DNA from: Elephas maximus indicus | Taxonomy: Eukaryota > Chordata > Mammalia > Proboscidea > Elephantidae | Direction of reading: 5' to 3' | Assembly (NCBI RefSeq): GCF_024166365.1 | Contig: NC_064821.1 | Location: 107,614,349-107,678,348 of the forward strand | DNA: 64,000 nucleotides | Shown here: positions 1-12,251 of the stretch, in pieces | How positions within the stretch are numbered: the stretch's first letter is position 1 | Layout of the letters: each line of letters begins with the position of its first letter | The notes under the pieces: model-generated | The model's database searches: none | Told to the model about the DNA's origin: nothing | What the model saw: only the letters and a program-made list of their open reading frames with translations | Translations under genes and position numbers: made by a program

Positions 1-103
1 TCTGTTGCTCCTTGAAAACCCTATGGGGGCACTTCTACCCTGTCCTATAGGGTTGCTATGAGTCAGAATCGAATGGACAGCAACAGGTTTGGTTTTGGTT
101 TGG
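1..103 (+). mobile_element. AfroSINE, 5' part cut by the window edge
   Basis: Shows GCTCCTTGAAAACCCTATGG, then TAGGGTTGCTATGAGTCAGA and a GGTTT-rich tail, the 3' two thirds of AfroSINE. Confidence 0.85.
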
Positions 104-460
104 TTCTTAGACATCAAGCGGAAATATCTAGTAGGCAGTTACATAAACCAACCTGTAGTTCAGGGGAGATAAAAAGTTTAGACTAATCAGAATTTAGATG
201 TTATTTCAAGTCATGAGAATGATTGAGATAACTTAGGGAATGAATTTAGAGAGTGAACTTAGGGAGAGAGAAAGAGACAGAAGGAAAGACGGAGGAAAAC
301 AAAAGATACAAAAGGACTGAGCTCTGTGGCACTCTAATGCTGAGCGGTCCAGGAGATGAGCAGGAACCAGCGTAGGACACTGAGACGGAGTGGCAGAAAT
401 GCACTAGGTGAATGTTGGTTTCCTGGAAGCCAAAAAAAGAGAGTGTTTCAGTAAAAACTA
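104..460. other. No recognised feature
   Basis: Purine-rich stretch (AGAGAAAGAGACAGAAGGAAAG near 265); no convincing gene or named repeat. Confidence 0.4.
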
Positions 461-499
461 TTGCCATCAAGTCAAATTGACTCAGACTGACCCTACCGC

Positions 500-1205
500 T
501 TTCAGCATGGTTTACATCTCAAGATAAAGAAAACAAAAATCCTCACAACTGAACCAATAAACAACATCATGATAAATGGAGGACAGATTGAAGTTGTCAA
601 GGATTTCATTTTACTTGGATCCATCATCAACGCCCATGGAAGCAGCAGTCAAGAAATCAAACGACATACTGCATTGGGCAACTCTGCTGCAAAAGACCTC
701 TTTAAAGTGTTAAAAAGCAAAGATGTCACTTTGAGGCCTAAGCTGTGCCTTACTCAAGCCATGGTATTTTCTGTTGCTTCATATGCTTGCAAAAGCTGGA
801 CAATGAATAAGGAAGGTCAGAGAAGAATGGATACTTCTGAATTGTGGTGTTAACAAAGAATATTGAATATACCATGAACTGTCAGAAGAATGAACAAATC
901 CATCTTGGAAGAAGTACAGCTGGAATGTTCCTTGGAAGCGAGAACGGCAAGACTTGCCTCACGTACTTTGGACACGTTATCAGGAAGGACCAGTCCCTGG
1001 AGAAGGACATCATGCTTGAGAAAGTAGAGGGTCATTGAAAAAGGGGAAGATCTTCAATGAGATGGACTGACACAGTGGCTGCAATAATGGGCTCAAGCAT
1101 AACAATGATTGTGAGGATGGCACAGGACAGGGTAGTGTTTTGTTGCTTTGTACATAGGGTCGCTATGAGTTGGAATCAACTCGATGGCACCTAATGACAA
1201 CAGCA
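500..1205 (+). mobile_element. RTE/BovB LINE, 3' end fragment
   Basis: Matches the last third of the RTE copy at 27.2-29.2 kb (compare 572-853 with 28442-28819). It runs from the KTKILTT segment downstream of the reverse transcriptase active site to the 3' tail GGGTCGCTATGAGTTGGAAT and a degenerate CAA-type end. A stop at 851-853 and frame breaks make it dead. A piece of an antisense AfroSINE tail (462-497) abuts its 5' end. Confidence 0.88.
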
Positions 1206-1206
1206 G

Positions 1207-1325
1207 CTATGCTATAAGGACAGGGTAGAACTGCCCCATACGGTTTCCAAGGAGCAGCTGGTGGATTCAAACTGCCAACATTTTGGTTAGCAGCTGAGCT
1301 CTTAACCATTGTGCCACCAGGGCTC
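1207..1325 (-). mobile_element. AfroSINE, 3' truncated
   Basis: Antisense AfroSINE: AGAACTGCCCCATACGGTTT through TTGTGCCACCAGGGCTCC; the tail is missing next to the RTE end. Confidence 0.85.
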
Positions 1326-1329
1326 CAAC

Positions 1330-2190
1330 CTTACAATGGCTGAGCAGTGAGGCTGAAATACCCAGATCTCCAAGAACTCTGTGAAACAGAGCCACTGTAT
1401 CAGCACTGGGTGCCTATTTCAGGACTTCCACATAAGAGAAAAAAACCTACTCTCTTCTTTAGGTAAGTGTTATTTTTGGTTCTCAGTTCCTTGTAGCTGA
1501 ACCTAATCCTAACTGATATAAATAGTAATAATAATTTTTAAACAGCCAGTGTAGCAAAATTATATCAGGTATAACAGAATTTAGGACTAAAAGCAACGAA
1601 CAGGGAGAAAGAAGGGCAGTACCTGATAATAAAAGGAATGATTTTTTAAAATCAGGAATTTAAAGTCACTTATTAACATAAAAAAAACTTTTTTTTTTTT
1701 TTTTTTAACACAGCCTGATATATTTTAATACACTTTCGTGTGACTGCGTGCATCATCTACATGGAGGCAGTAACTGACACTCTATGGAGTGTGGGTGAGC
1801 TCATGTAAGAAGAGCAGATGGAGAGAGAAGAGACTCTAGGACTAAGCCTTGCAGAGCATTTATTGGCCAAACAGAAAAACAAACAAACAACAACAAAAGA
1901 AAAGCTAAAGAGATGATGCCAGGAAGCTGGGAAGAAAGTCTGGAAGCTGAGGGAAGAGAGTGTTACAGGGAGATTCACAACGTGCAAAGAAGACGTGGAG
2001 GTCCTTCGTTACCTGAGAGAAAACTGCTTTGTTGGAATAACAGGGGCAGAAGCCACATTGAAGGGAGTAGGAGAGTGACTGGAAGGTGAGGAAAGAGGGA
2101 CCATAAATATTAACCAGGAGTTTGCTTTGAAGGAGAGGTAAGGGCAGCATCTAGAGGAAGATATAGGGTTTTGGGGAAGAATTAGTTTTT
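1330..2190. other. No recognised gene
   Basis: Only a T-run (1689-1706) stands out. Short ORFs here look like chance. Confidence 0.4.
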
Positions 2191-2194
2191 CACC

Positions 2195-2312
2195 AGGCAG
2201 CTCTTACCTCACAGGATTGTTGTCATGATTAAACCGGATAATCCACATAATGGGCTAAGCCTAGTCCCTGGTACATAGTAAAACTCAACAAACATTACCT
2301 TTAAACATTACC
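2195..2312 (+). mobile_element. MIR SINE fragment
   Basis: CTCTTACCTCACAGGATTGT, then TGGTACATAGTAAAACTCAA match the core-to-3' part of MIR. Old and diverged. Confidence 0.7.
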
Positions 2313-2326
2313 ATTTTACACAACTG

Positions 2327-2532
2327 TAAACCAGTTGCCATCAAGTCGATTCCGACTCATGATTATCCCATGTGCATCAGAGTAGAACTATGGTCCATAG
2401 TGTTTTCAATGCTGATATTTCAGAAGTAGGTCACCAGGCCTTTCTTCTGAGGCACATCTGGGTAGACTCAAACAGCCAAACTTTTGGTTAGCAGCTGAGT
2501 GCATTACCCATTTGCACCACCCAGGGACTCCT
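2327..2532 (-). mobile_element. AfroSINE, long subtype
   Basis: Antisense copy with the longer middle section (AGGTCACCAGGCCTTTCTTC) and end TTTGCACCACCCAGGGACTC. Same subtype as 7530 and 48162. Confidence 0.88.
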
Positions 2533-3177
2533 ATATAACTGTTTTTCTGCCTAATCCCAGAGCCCATACGCCTCACTTTCAAACACTGCTTCACATCCTG
2601 CTAAATTGTTACTCTTCTGCTCTTCTAAGCAGTTTATCAATTAAATCACTCCAGCAAAGAAAAAGTGCTGAAGTGCCTAGAGTACTAAGCTACAGAAGGA
2701 GGATAAAATATTGACAATACTTATTTTTTAATGTAATACTTATTTTTATCTTCTTAACAATTACATATTCTGCCTTCAGCGTACACAACAAATGCAGGAA
2801 ACCACCATTTTCCATGCCCAAATCAACATCTTTAGGAAAACCAACAGGCTTAATGACCAGTCAACACTATGATGTGAGCGCCATCTTGTGCTCAGAAACT
2901 TAAAACACGCCTTACATAGACCTAACACATGATTTAGTTCAAGCCATCATTTGTTCCAGAGAGCCGACAGATGGGCGAAACTTAGATTGTACTTATTTTC
3001 AGTTAACTAGCTAAAAAGTTGAAAGCTGAAATGTTCCCTTTAACTTATTTCTCTTTAAATTTTAGCTAACTAATTAATTAACTGACCAAATATTTGCACA
3101 CGTTCTCTCTTCTAACTAAAAAGCTCTGTGCCTTTAAACTACTTAAGAAGTTTTATTTGAAACCACCAGTAACTCCT
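2533..3177. other. No recognised feature
   Basis: AT-rich unique-looking sequence; nothing supported. Confidence 0.4.
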
Positions 3178-3275
3178 TAGGAGAAAGATGTGGCAATCTG
3201 CTTCCATAGAGACTTACAGTCTTGGAAACCTTGGGGTTGCTGTGAGTTGGAATCAACTCCGCAGCAATGGGTTAA
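3178..3275 (+). mobile_element. AfroSINE, 5' truncated
   Basis: Starts at AGGAGAAAGATGTGGCAATC and runs to TGAGTTGGAATCAACTCCGC; lacks the tRNA-like head. Confidence 0.82.
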
Positions 3276-3655
3276 GAAGTTTTAAAATTTAAATAAGTTG
3301 TTTCATCTACGAATTTGAATGTTTTAAGTGGTTCACATTTCTAAGACTGGCTTGGTGGACTCACATTTATGGGATAGAATATAAAACTTCACTTTAACAT
3401 TCATTCATCAGTCTCTTTATTTCAGGTACTAGGCACTGGGTTTACCGTTTTAAAAAATTGTCTCAATGGAGAGGAAACAACATAAAAATATGATAATACG
3501 TTAAGGGTGATGGAAGTCCATATGAAGCAAAACCAGAAAAGCAAGGAAGGAGCAATTAGTTCTGTATGAGATTCTGCAGAGGTGACCTTTGAACTACAGA
3601 ATGTTACAACAAGTAAGGACACATTCACTTGTCTATTCATTTATTAAGCACCCAT

Positions 3656-3800
3656 AGTGCTTAAGTGCTACGGCTGCTAACCCAAGGGTCGGCAGTTCAA
3701 ATCCACCAGGCGCTCCTTGGAAACTCTATGGGGCAGTTCTGTTCTGTCTTATAGGGTCACTATGAGTCGGAATTGACTCGACAGCACTGGGTTTTTTTCT
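3656..3800 (+). mobile_element. AfroSINE
   Basis: Nearly complete: CTACGGCTGCTAACCCAAGG to GAGTCGGAATTGACTCGACA and a T-rich end. Confidence 0.9.
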
Positions 3801-3949
3801 TTTATTTGCACAGTGGTAAATCATACAGGGTTAATTTTCTGAAGCAGCCCACAGCTCAGTATGGGAGGCAGATATGTAAGCAAATTACTTCTACCTTCCA
3901 CCTGCTTTGTACAAGGCCAGACTAAAAATTGTAAATTTGGAATAGAACT

Positions 3950-4700
3950 ATAAACATCAAAGAGACCCAGGTGCCCAGACACACAAAGAACTCAACGCAC
4001 AGTGTAAACACTCTAATGGAAGAAAGCACAATGTACGACGGAAATGTAGAGATGGAATGATCAATCCCATTACTAGGTGAGTCCTTCTACTGGTGAAACG
4101 TGGCCTTATTAATTTTGTAATGCCTAGGCCAGCACAGGGGCTAGAACATAGTGGCCAATCAAGGGTGACTGAATGGTGCCCAGGAGCAAGAAAGGACAAA
4201 GAAGCCCCTTGGTCAAGGAGAAGATTGAGCTCAGTGTGGAAGTTAAGTAGGAGTTTCCAAGGTCAACAAGTGGAGACAGGGTTGGAGAAAAGAAGAGGCC
4301 GAAAAAGAAGAGTGTTCTGAGCAAAGGAATTCGCATGGAAAAAGCCACAGATTTGTGAAAGGGTATAGCCCATTGAGGAAACTGCAAGTAACTAAGTATA
4401 TTTGGAGCGGAGGGTAGGAAGAGATGGGATATTAGACTAGAGAAATGGTGGTGGGGGGAACCCAGATCATGGAGCGGCTTGCATGCCACGCACTGGAGTT
4501 TGGACATTATTGTCCAGAGAATATGTGTCTTAGAAAGACAACTCCAGTGGCAATGGAGAGCCTAGATCTGAGTGGGAAAGAGACTAAATAAGACAGACTT
4601 GGCAGGAGGGCATGAAGTAGGGTGTATGGACTGAGCTAAAGCCAGGGAGGTGAAGAGAAAACGACAGGTTCAAAAGATATTTGGGACATCTGTCTTGGCG
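3950..4700 (-). mobile_element. Ancient interspersed repeat, antisense (family uncertain)
   Basis: Segments such as CATGGAGCGGCTTGCATGCC and GTTTGGACATTATTGTCCAG resemble a diverged mammal-wide repeat that also seems present near 36.7-37.7 kb. Similarity is from memory; the exact family is not certain. Confidence 0.45.
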
Positions 4701-5366
4701 ATACAGAATACAGAACACTAGAGATCCTGAAATTCTTCTGATGGATATTATCTAAAAAGACTCAACAAAGTATTTTTAAAAACACACACATGCTCTTTTA
4801 AATGATTAGATGAGCTACAAAAAGTAAAAGGGAAACCTGATGAGGTCAAGAATGAAAGGGGAGCATAAGACCAGGGCAGAGAGCCTGAGCTCAGAGAAAT
4901 GAAGATGACGCCTGTGAGGGAAGTTAATGGTGATGCCTTCAGATACCCTAGAGGCAGACAGGAGCCAGGGGCAGGGGTGCCACTGCACAGAGAGACCTGG
5001 GAATAAAATCGGGCCCACACCAGGCAGGGAGTCAGCAAGAGACCACCCCACATAAAGCTGGGACACAGGAGAGGCTAAATCAGAAAGCTAGGAAAAAAAA
5101 AAAAAAAACTCTTCTCCAGAAAGATAGCAAGGAAAACTGTGGTTTGGCCGTGGCTTTTTTTTTTCAGAGAAGGTTAAAAAAGAATCTCCTGAGAACTTTA
5201 GTGATTGACCAACTCTGACATGTTTTATATCTGAATCTACATTTATTCCCAAGATCTTAAAAACTGCAAACACCTTCCCCAAATCATTACTTAAAGCAGA
5301 CCCAGGTCTGGAGTGCCTCTTGGCATAAATGAGAAGTTGAAGAAATCCTCCTTAGGAAAAGCACTG
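4701..5366. other. No recognised feature
   Basis: Contains an A-run (about 5092-5107) and a T-run (about 5155-5164). No gene or repeat assigned. Confidence 0.35.
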
Positions 5367-5790
5367 TATTAGTTTTCTGTTGCAGCAATAATAAATTACC
5401 ACATACTGAGTGGCTTAAAACAACCCAATTTTATTATCTTACATAGTTCTGCAGGTTAGAAGTCCAAAAAGGTCTTACTGGGTTATAATCAAGGTGTCAG
5501 CCGGGTTGCCTTCTTTCCTGTAGGCTCTCGGGAAGGATCCATTTCCTTGCCTTTTCTAGCTTCCAGAATTCACCTACATTCCTTGGCTCATTGCCCCTTC
5601 CTCCATCTTCAAAGTCAGCAGGTTTACATCTCTCTAGCTCTTCTTCTGTAGCCACATTTCTTTCTCTCATTACAGCCAGGAAAGGTTTTCTACTTTTAAG
5701 GATTCATGTGATCAGATTGAGCCTATGCAGATAAACCAGAATAATATTTCCATGTCAAGGTCTTTAACCTTACTCATATTTGCAAAGTTC
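5367..5790 (-). mobile_element. MaLR (MLT1-type) LTR, antisense
   Basis: GTATTAGTTTTCTGTTGCAG, TGAGTGGCTTAAAACAACCC and GTTAGAAGTCCAAAAAGGTC match the reverse complement of the 3' half of MLT1-like LTRs. Old and diverged. Confidence 0.65.
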
Positions 5791-5894
5791 CTTTTCTCAT
5801 CTAAGGTAACATACGCACATGTTCTGAGCCTTAGGACATGGACATGCCTCAAATATTCCTGCAAATAGAATAATAACAAATACAATTTTACAAT

Positions 5895-6480
5895 TAAAAA
5901 AAAAAAATTCACACAAGGAAAAAGCCACCATAAGCAAGGGACAATAGAGGGAAAAATTTAAAAAGCCACAGAACGAAACTAGCTAAGATTTCAGATACTG
6001 GAATTATTGGATAAAATTTTTAAAATAATAAGTATTTTTATTATGTTTAAATAAATGAGGAAGACCCTCAACAAGATGGATTGACACAGTGGCTGCAACA
6101 ATGGGCTCAAACATAGCAATGATTGTGAGGATGGCACAGGACCAAGCAGTGTTTCATTCTATCATACACAGGGTTGCTGTGAGTCGGGACCAACTTGACA
6201 GCACCTAACAACAACAACAAACAAATGAAAAATGAAATTGAAAATGTGAGTAAGGAGCAAAAATATCTAGACAGATTGAAATATTTATAATAATTTAAAA
6301 TATCACGAAGGAAATTAAAAACTCAAGGCTAGGGTGAACAGCAGACTAGATGAGACTAAATGAGGAAATGGAAAAGGCAGCTGAAGAAATTATGCAGACT
6401 ATGATTGGAGGCTGGAGATATGAAAAATATAAAAAAGAAATTAAGAGATGTGGAGGGTAGAGTTGGCAAAGTTTATTAGG
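5895..6480 (+). mobile_element. L1 fragment, probable 5'/ORF1 region
   Basis: GAAATTGAAAATGTGAGTAA and a run of AAAAACTCAAGG / AACAGCAGACTAGATGAG resemble L1 ORF1-region sequence. An RTE tail (6058-6221) interrupts it, flanked by near-identical AAATAAATGA / AAACAAATGA. Confidence 0.5.
6058..6221 (+). mobile_element. RTE/BovB 3' end, severely 5' truncated
   Basis: GGAAGACCCTCAACAAGATG to GCACCTAACAACAACAACAA equals the last 160 bp of the RTE at 29.0-29.18 kb. Imperfect 10-bp flanking repeats suggest a target-site duplication. Confidence 0.85.
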
Positions 6481-6567
6481 TGTATTTTCTGTCTTCCACA
6501 TTGCTATAGGTGACGACAATATTGCCAAACCTTTTGTACAATAGGCCTCTACCTGCCGTATAACTTG

Positions 6568-6913
6568 TTGTTGAGTGCCGTTGAGTCAATTTCAACTTGT
6601 AGTGACCCCTTGTGACAGAGTAGAACTGCCCCATTAGGTTTTCTAGGCTGTAATCTTTACAGGGAAGGAGCCCTGGTGGCATAGTGGTTAAGTGCTTTGC
6701 TGCTAACCAAAAGGTCAGAGGTTCAAACCTACAAGCTGCTCCATGGGAGAAAGACGCGGCAGTCTCCTTCCGTAAAGATTATAGTCTTGGGGGTAGTAAT
6801 CTTTACAGGAGAAGTTTGCCAGGTCTTTCTCTTATGGAGCCCGTGGGTGCGTTCAAACCTGCAACCTTTCAGTTAGCAGCTGAACACTTAACTGTTGCAC
6901 CATGAGGGGTCCT
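6568..6913 (-). mobile_element. AfroSINE (outer) split by a second AfroSINE
   Basis: Antisense copy: head-to-tail order 6913-6797 then 6663-6568, interrupted between GTAATCTTTACAGG at 6650-6663 and its exact repeat at 6796-6809. Confidence 0.9.
6664..6795 (+). mobile_element. AfroSINE (inner), lacking its 3' third
   Basis: Sense copy, GGAGCCCTGGTGGCATAGTG through GTAAAGATTATAGTCTTGGG. It sits inside the antisense SINE with a perfect 14-bp target-site duplication, yet ends before the RTE-like tail. Confidence 0.9.
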
Positions 6914-7330
6914 GCTATATAACAAACCACCCCAAGATGAAATGGCTTAAAAGTACAATAACAGGTCAAGAATTTGGACAGAGCTTGGCTGGGTAGTTCT
7001 TTTGCTCCATATAACATTGGCTGGGGTCTCTCATAAAGTTGCAGTCAGATGGGGGCTGGGGCTGAAACTTCCAAGATGGCCTCACTCACATGTCTGATGC
7101 CTTGGCAGGGATGGCTGGAAGACTGGAACCTCTCTGTCTCTCTCCACATGGTTTTCTTCAGATAGCGAAACCCAAGAAGAGAGGGTGTTCCAAGGAGCAA
7201 AGGAACAAACTGCAGATCTCTTAAAGCCCTGCCTTGGAAATTACAAAATGTCATTTGCACTACATTCAGACAGGCAAAATAGATCACAGGGCCAGACCAG
7301 ATTCAAGGGGAGAGGAAACAGAATCCACAT
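6914..7330 (-). mobile_element. Ancient repeat, probable LTR or DNA element (family uncertain)
   Basis: ATGAAATGGCTTAAAAGTAC, AAGAATTTGGACAGAGCTTG, ACTCACATGTCTGATGCCTT and AGATTCAAGGGGAGAGGAAA occur in the order of a common old mammalian repeat. Name not assigned. Confidence 0.45.
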
Positions 7331-7529
7331 AAGCTGCACAGAATTTTTAACGGAACTTTACAAGCTAATTCTTATATTTATGTCGAAGTGCAAGGCCAAA
7401 AATAAAACAATTTTGAAAAAGAAGAATAAACTCAGAGGACTTACTATATTCAATTTCAAGACTCACTATAAAGCTACAGTAATAAAGACAGCGTGATATT
7501 GGCATAAGGATTACAAAAAAAAAAAAAAA

Positions 7530-7735
7530 AACAGCTGCCATGGAGTCGGTTGTGACTCATGGTGACCCCAAGTGTTTCAGAGTAGAGCAGTACTCCACAA
7601 GGTTTTCAATCATTGATCTTTCATGAGTAGATCACCGGACCTTTCTTTCGAAGCACGTCTGGGTAGGTTCAAACTGCCAAACTTTTGGTTAGTAGCCTAG
7701 CACTTAACCATTTGCACCAGGCAGAGGATCCTGTG
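7530..7735 (-). mobile_element. AfroSINE, long subtype, inside L1
   Basis: GCTGCCATGGAGTCGGTTGT to CACTTAACCATTTGCACCAG, antisense, preceded by an A-run (7514-7531). Confidence 0.88.
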
Positions 7736-8281
7736 TAAGGTTAGACATAGAATAAGAGAACAGAATAGAGTTCAGAAATAGACCCACATCTCAATTGATT
7801 TTTAACAAGGTGTCAAGGTAATTCAAAGGAGGAAAGATGGTCTTTTCAACAAGTGATGCCAGAATATCCATATATAAAATCAGATAATCTTGACTCTTAC
7901 TTCATGCCATATACAAAAATTGACTTATAATAGAAAATAGACATAAATGTAAGGGCTAAAACTATAAAATTGCTGGAAGAAAACATAGGAAAAAATATTT
8001 GTGACCGTAAGTTTGGCAAAGATTTCTTAGATCCAAAACTAAAAGCATGAACCACAAAGAAAAATATTGATAAATTGGACTCATCAAGATTTTAAACTTT
8101 GGTTTTTCAAAAGACATAAAGAACTCTTACAACTAAACAATAAGAAAAAAAGCCACCTGATTGGGGAAAAGAAAAAAAATGGGTGGGGGTAGATGAAAGC
8201 CTTAAACAGAAACATCATCAAAGGAAATATATGAATGGCAAATGAGCACATGAGAAGATGCTCTACATCAGTAGTCATTAG

Positions 8282-8445
8282 CCAAAACCAAACCCAGTGC
8301 CGTCGAGTAGATTCCAACTCATAGCGACCCTATAGGACAGAGTAGAATTGCCCCATAGAGTTTCCAAGGAGCACCTGGTGGATTCAAACTGCCAACCCTG
8401 TGGTTACCAGCCAGAGCACTTAACCACCATGCCACCAGGGTTTCC
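8282..8445 (-). mobile_element. AfroSINE, complete, inside L1
   Basis: Full-length antisense copy. Exact 14-bp duplication TCAGTAGTCATTAG at 8268-8281 and 8446-8459. Confidence 0.95.
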
Positions 8446-9280
8446 TCAGTAGTCATTAGGGAAATACAAATTAAAACCAAAGTAAGCGACTGTTTTACAT
8501 CTTCTAGTTCAAGGAAAATTAAAATGATAAAGTTTGATGATATTAAGTGTTGGTTAGGATGAAAAGAAAGAGGAATTTGTATACATGGTTTGTGGAAGTC
8601 TAAATTGCTACAAACACTTTGGGAAACAGTTTGACATTATCTGGGAAAGATGAAATGTACCCTAGAGAAATACTTGCACATATGCACCATGAGGTATATC
8701 TGTAAGAATGTTTTGGGCAGCATTGTAATAGAAAAAAAAAAAACTGGAAATAATTCATATGCTCACTGACAGGAGAATGGATACGTAAATTGTGGCGTAT
8801 TCACACAATAGAATACAACACAGAAGTGTAAACTAAATCAGCTACATGAAAAACATAGTGGAATTTCTCAAACATAATGCTGAATATAAAAATCAAGTCA
8901 TAGAATGATAGCACTTAAATAAACATCAAAACCAAACATAATGGAACAATAGTTTTTCCCAAGGCATATATATATTTGATAGAATTATGAAGATAAGAAG
9001 AGAATGAAAAAAAATTTTCAAAATAGTAGTTACCTAGAGGACGAAGACATAAGGATGGGGGAGGGGAGAGCTTCAATGCTGTTGATGATGCTAATTTTTA
9101 AGTTGGTTGGTGGTTCCATGGGTGTTTATTATTAGGCTTCACAACTTAAATTCTTTCATATCTCTCAAATAGTCTTAATGAGTTAACGATATTTGGAATG
9201 TTGATTCAAATGAGTGAGGAAGAGGGAAAAGTCTAGAACAATAACAAAAGTTATTATAGTGGGTATAAATCTATTATGGG

Positions 9281-9784
9281 TGTTATGGATTGAATTGTAT
9301 CCCCCCAAAAATGTGTGTCAACTTGGCTAGGCCGTGATTCCCAGTATCGTGTGGCTGTCCACAATTTTGTGATCTGATGTGATCGTCCTATGTGTTATAA
9401 ATCCTAACCTCTATGATGTTAATGAGGCATGATTACAGGCAGTTATATTCATGAGGCAGGATGCAATGTATAGGATTAGGTTGTATCTTGAGTCAGCCTC
9501 TTTTGAAATATAAAAGAGAGGAGCAGAGAGGTGAGCGACCTCATTACCACCAAGCAAGAAGGGCCAGGAGCAGAGTACATCCTTTGGACCTAGGATCCCT
9601 GCGCCGAGAAACTCCTAGACCCAAGGCAAGACTGATGACAAGGCTTTTCCCCAGAACCAACAGAGAGAAAAAGCCCCTGAATTTGAGCTTCTAGCCTCCT
9701 AAACTGTGAGAGAATAAATTTATGTTTGTTAAAAGTCATCCACTTGTAGTATTTCTGTTATAACAGCACTAGATAATTAAGACA
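9281..9784 (+). mobile_element. MaLR-like solo LTR (long subtype)
   Basis: TGTTATGGATTGAATTGTAT to AGATAATTAAGACA, with AATAAA near 9714. Layout parallels MLT1/MST LTRs (TG...CA ends, GTCCCCC near the start, GCAGCACTAGAT near the end). Flanked by ATGGG / ATGGA. Lineage-specific family name not assigned. Confidence 0.85.
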
Positions 9785-9789
9785 ATGGA

Positions 9790-10340
9790 TAATTTTTTGA
9801 AAAATTCTGAAACTTCTATAGTTCTGCCATAGATTTTTTTCTCTTCTGTGGAATCCTGCTTTTTCAAGAAAACTCTGGCTAAATTTGTGTTAACTAAACT
9901 TGTGCTGGGACTGTTTAAAAGGCCTGTACAAGGAACATAAGATCCTTCCAATAAATGTTGCTGCTTGAGAACAATGCTTAACGTTGTTTTTATCAGATGA
10001 TTTAAGCTTAGGTGAAAGACTGAAGTGGGAAAATGTCCAATATATACCTTTTATGTGACCTTTTCAGTATAAAAATGTGTCCTGTCTCTAGGAATAAGAG
10101 ACAATTTTGATTATCCAGGTGTTCAGGGCTAATCTTTTCTGCTCTCTTCCCAGCAATTGTTGAAACGTTGGCCAAATAAAATACGGCTTTGCAGATCTTA
10201 ATTAAACAGTGGAAGGCTGGTTTATCTCAATAATTTGTGGTTCCTTGATTTGGAGCTACTTTGTGGAATTCCCAACATTGGCTGTTTGAAATCACTGTTG
10301 AGGTCCTTCCAGGGAGAGCAGCCTGACTGCCTAACTCTGG
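9790..10340 (+). mobile_element. Possible retroviral LTR with leader
   Basis: Contains a TATA-like CAGTATAAAAATG, AATAAA at about 10175-10180 and, 90 bp on, TTTGGAGCTACTTTGTGGAATTCCC, the layout of an ERV LTR followed by a primer-binding leader. Ends are not fixed. Confidence 0.4.
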
Positions 10341-11814
10341 TCTAGGATCATGCCTTTTGCTGACAGATCTCTTAGGAAAGAAAAGCATAAAAAGTGGTGT
10401 TTAGGCTTAAGGAAAAATGCAATATCATTGAATGGGACTTGCTGTATCAATTGAGGTATAGCCACTTCTATGTAAAGACCCTGAAGCAATAGGTTCAAAA
10501 CTGTAACCTCAACAAGTCAACATCCCTGAATTCTCCCAGGGCCACACCTGCCAGCCAGCCCTGGCTGTCCTTCTTCAAGAGGCCTTTAGGGGTGAGGATC
10601 TGGAAGGTTTGGTTCTTAGACTGCAAAGGCCTCCACTTAAAAACGGAGTCACTTTGAGTGTGTTCTTCCTGTTTGTGAATTGAGAAAATCCCCTGGCTAA
10701 ACCATGTCCAAGGGTGTGTTTATGAGAAACGAGATATAGAGGGTAGTTCCAAGAAAGTGTCCATCAAGATATTTAACGTATACACAAATGTCATTTATTC
10801 ATAAATATTGGAAATGGGTGTACCAGCAATAATCTGGGACGTGTTGCTGTCTTAAAGATGCACTTGAAACCCAATGTACCAGGGCACTCCAGGAAAGCCC
10901 AGTGGACTGGACTTCTTAATGTATGAGGAGACAAGGAAGTACTTGTACAAATCTCAGCTGGGAAGCTTTCAAGACTCCTGAGAGAATCTAAAAGACCAGG
11001 TCAAAATTCTTCAACAAAACTGGGCAGCCAGTCTAGCCTGCTCTTTATATCCCCAACTGACAGGAGAGTGAACAAGAGATGGCAGAAATTATTGTAGATT
11101 TTAAAATTCAAAATGAGGAGAAAATTTCTACTTCGAGTAAATTTTAACGCATGTAGATTAATAAGTTGTCTGCTTTTAAAGACAAAGAATTGAAAAAGTG
11201 TGACCTAAAAGCTGTGTAATTTGTACAAATGTTTTGCAAACTAATTGAGTTCTTAAGAAGCATTTGGATGTCTGAAGATCTCAAAAATGAGTGTTTGCTT
11301 AAGCAGCCAAATAACATTCTTAATTGCAAGCATAAATCTTCCATTGGTTAAAGGTGGAAAAACAAATTATTTTAAAATATCCTTTTGAGAGAATGAATAT
11401 AGATTAGCATGTTTTATGTGCAAACCTAAGGACATGTAGCCTTTATTGCTATTGAGATAAATTCTTAATCAATAAAGCTAAGGTGTTATTATAAATTAAA
11501 ATTTAACTAGTAATTTTGTTTTTTAGCATATTCTTACAGAGGAAAACATTTAACTTCTATGCTTCAGAAAAATGACAGCATATGGACAAAACATTTTATT
11601 ATGGTGTAATGATAATAAGATGCCTAAGCACCCACGCACACACATACTTACATATACAGTAACACACAGTTCCTCCATGCCTAACTTTTAAGAGAGAGAA
11701 AAAAAGAGTCACTTTGAATCCTAATTCCAAACATAATGATTCCAGAGCTGAGAAAAAGGGAACTAAGCTTACTCATTTCTTTTTTGGTAAAGGAAGAAAA
11801 AAATCATATATGAA
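10341..11814. other. No confident feature; possibly retroviral leader/gag debris
   Basis: Follows a possible LTR but gives no translatable motif that I can name. A CA-rich stretch lies near 11,630-11,670. Confidence 0.3.
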
Positions 11815-12251
11815 AGTCATGGATTGAATTGTGTCCCCCCAAAATATGTGTCAACTTGGTTAGGCCATGATTTCCGTCCTCCATTTTGTGATTGTCATTT
11901 TATGTTAAAGAGGATTAGGGTGGGATTGTAACACCCTTACCCAGGTCACATCCCTAAACCAATATAAAGGGAGTTTCCCTGGGGTGTGGCCTGCACCACC
12001 TTTTATCTCTAAAGAGATAAAAAGAAAACGGAAGTGAGCAGAGAGAGGGGACCTCATACCCCCAAGAAAGAAGTGCCAGGACCACAGCACGTCCTTTTGG
12101 ACTGGGGGTCCCTGCACAGAGAAACCTTCCCCTGGAGCTGAAGCCCTGAATTTGTATTGTAGCCTACTTTACTGTGAGGAAATAAATTTCTCTTTGTTAA
12201 AGCCATCCACTTGTGGTATTTCTGTTACAACAGCACTAGATAACTAAAACA
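11815..12251 (+). mobile_element. MaLR-like solo LTR (short subtype)
   Basis: GTCATGGATTGAATTGTGTC to AGATAACTAAAACA. Has the AAAGAGGATTAGGGTGGGAT version of the middle, and AATAAA at about 12182. Shares this subtype with the 19.1 and 29.4 kb copies. Confidence 0.85.

Larger units (their letters stand above)
7336..9235 (+). mobile_element. L1 fragment, ORF2 C-terminal region to 3'UTR
   Basis: AAAACAATTTTGAAAAAGAA and AAAGCTACAGTAATAAAGAC mark the L1 ORF2 end, followed by the typical order through TGGATACGTAAATTGTGGCG and the 3'UTR. Two AfroSINEs split it. Many stops; inactive. Confidence 0.8.
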
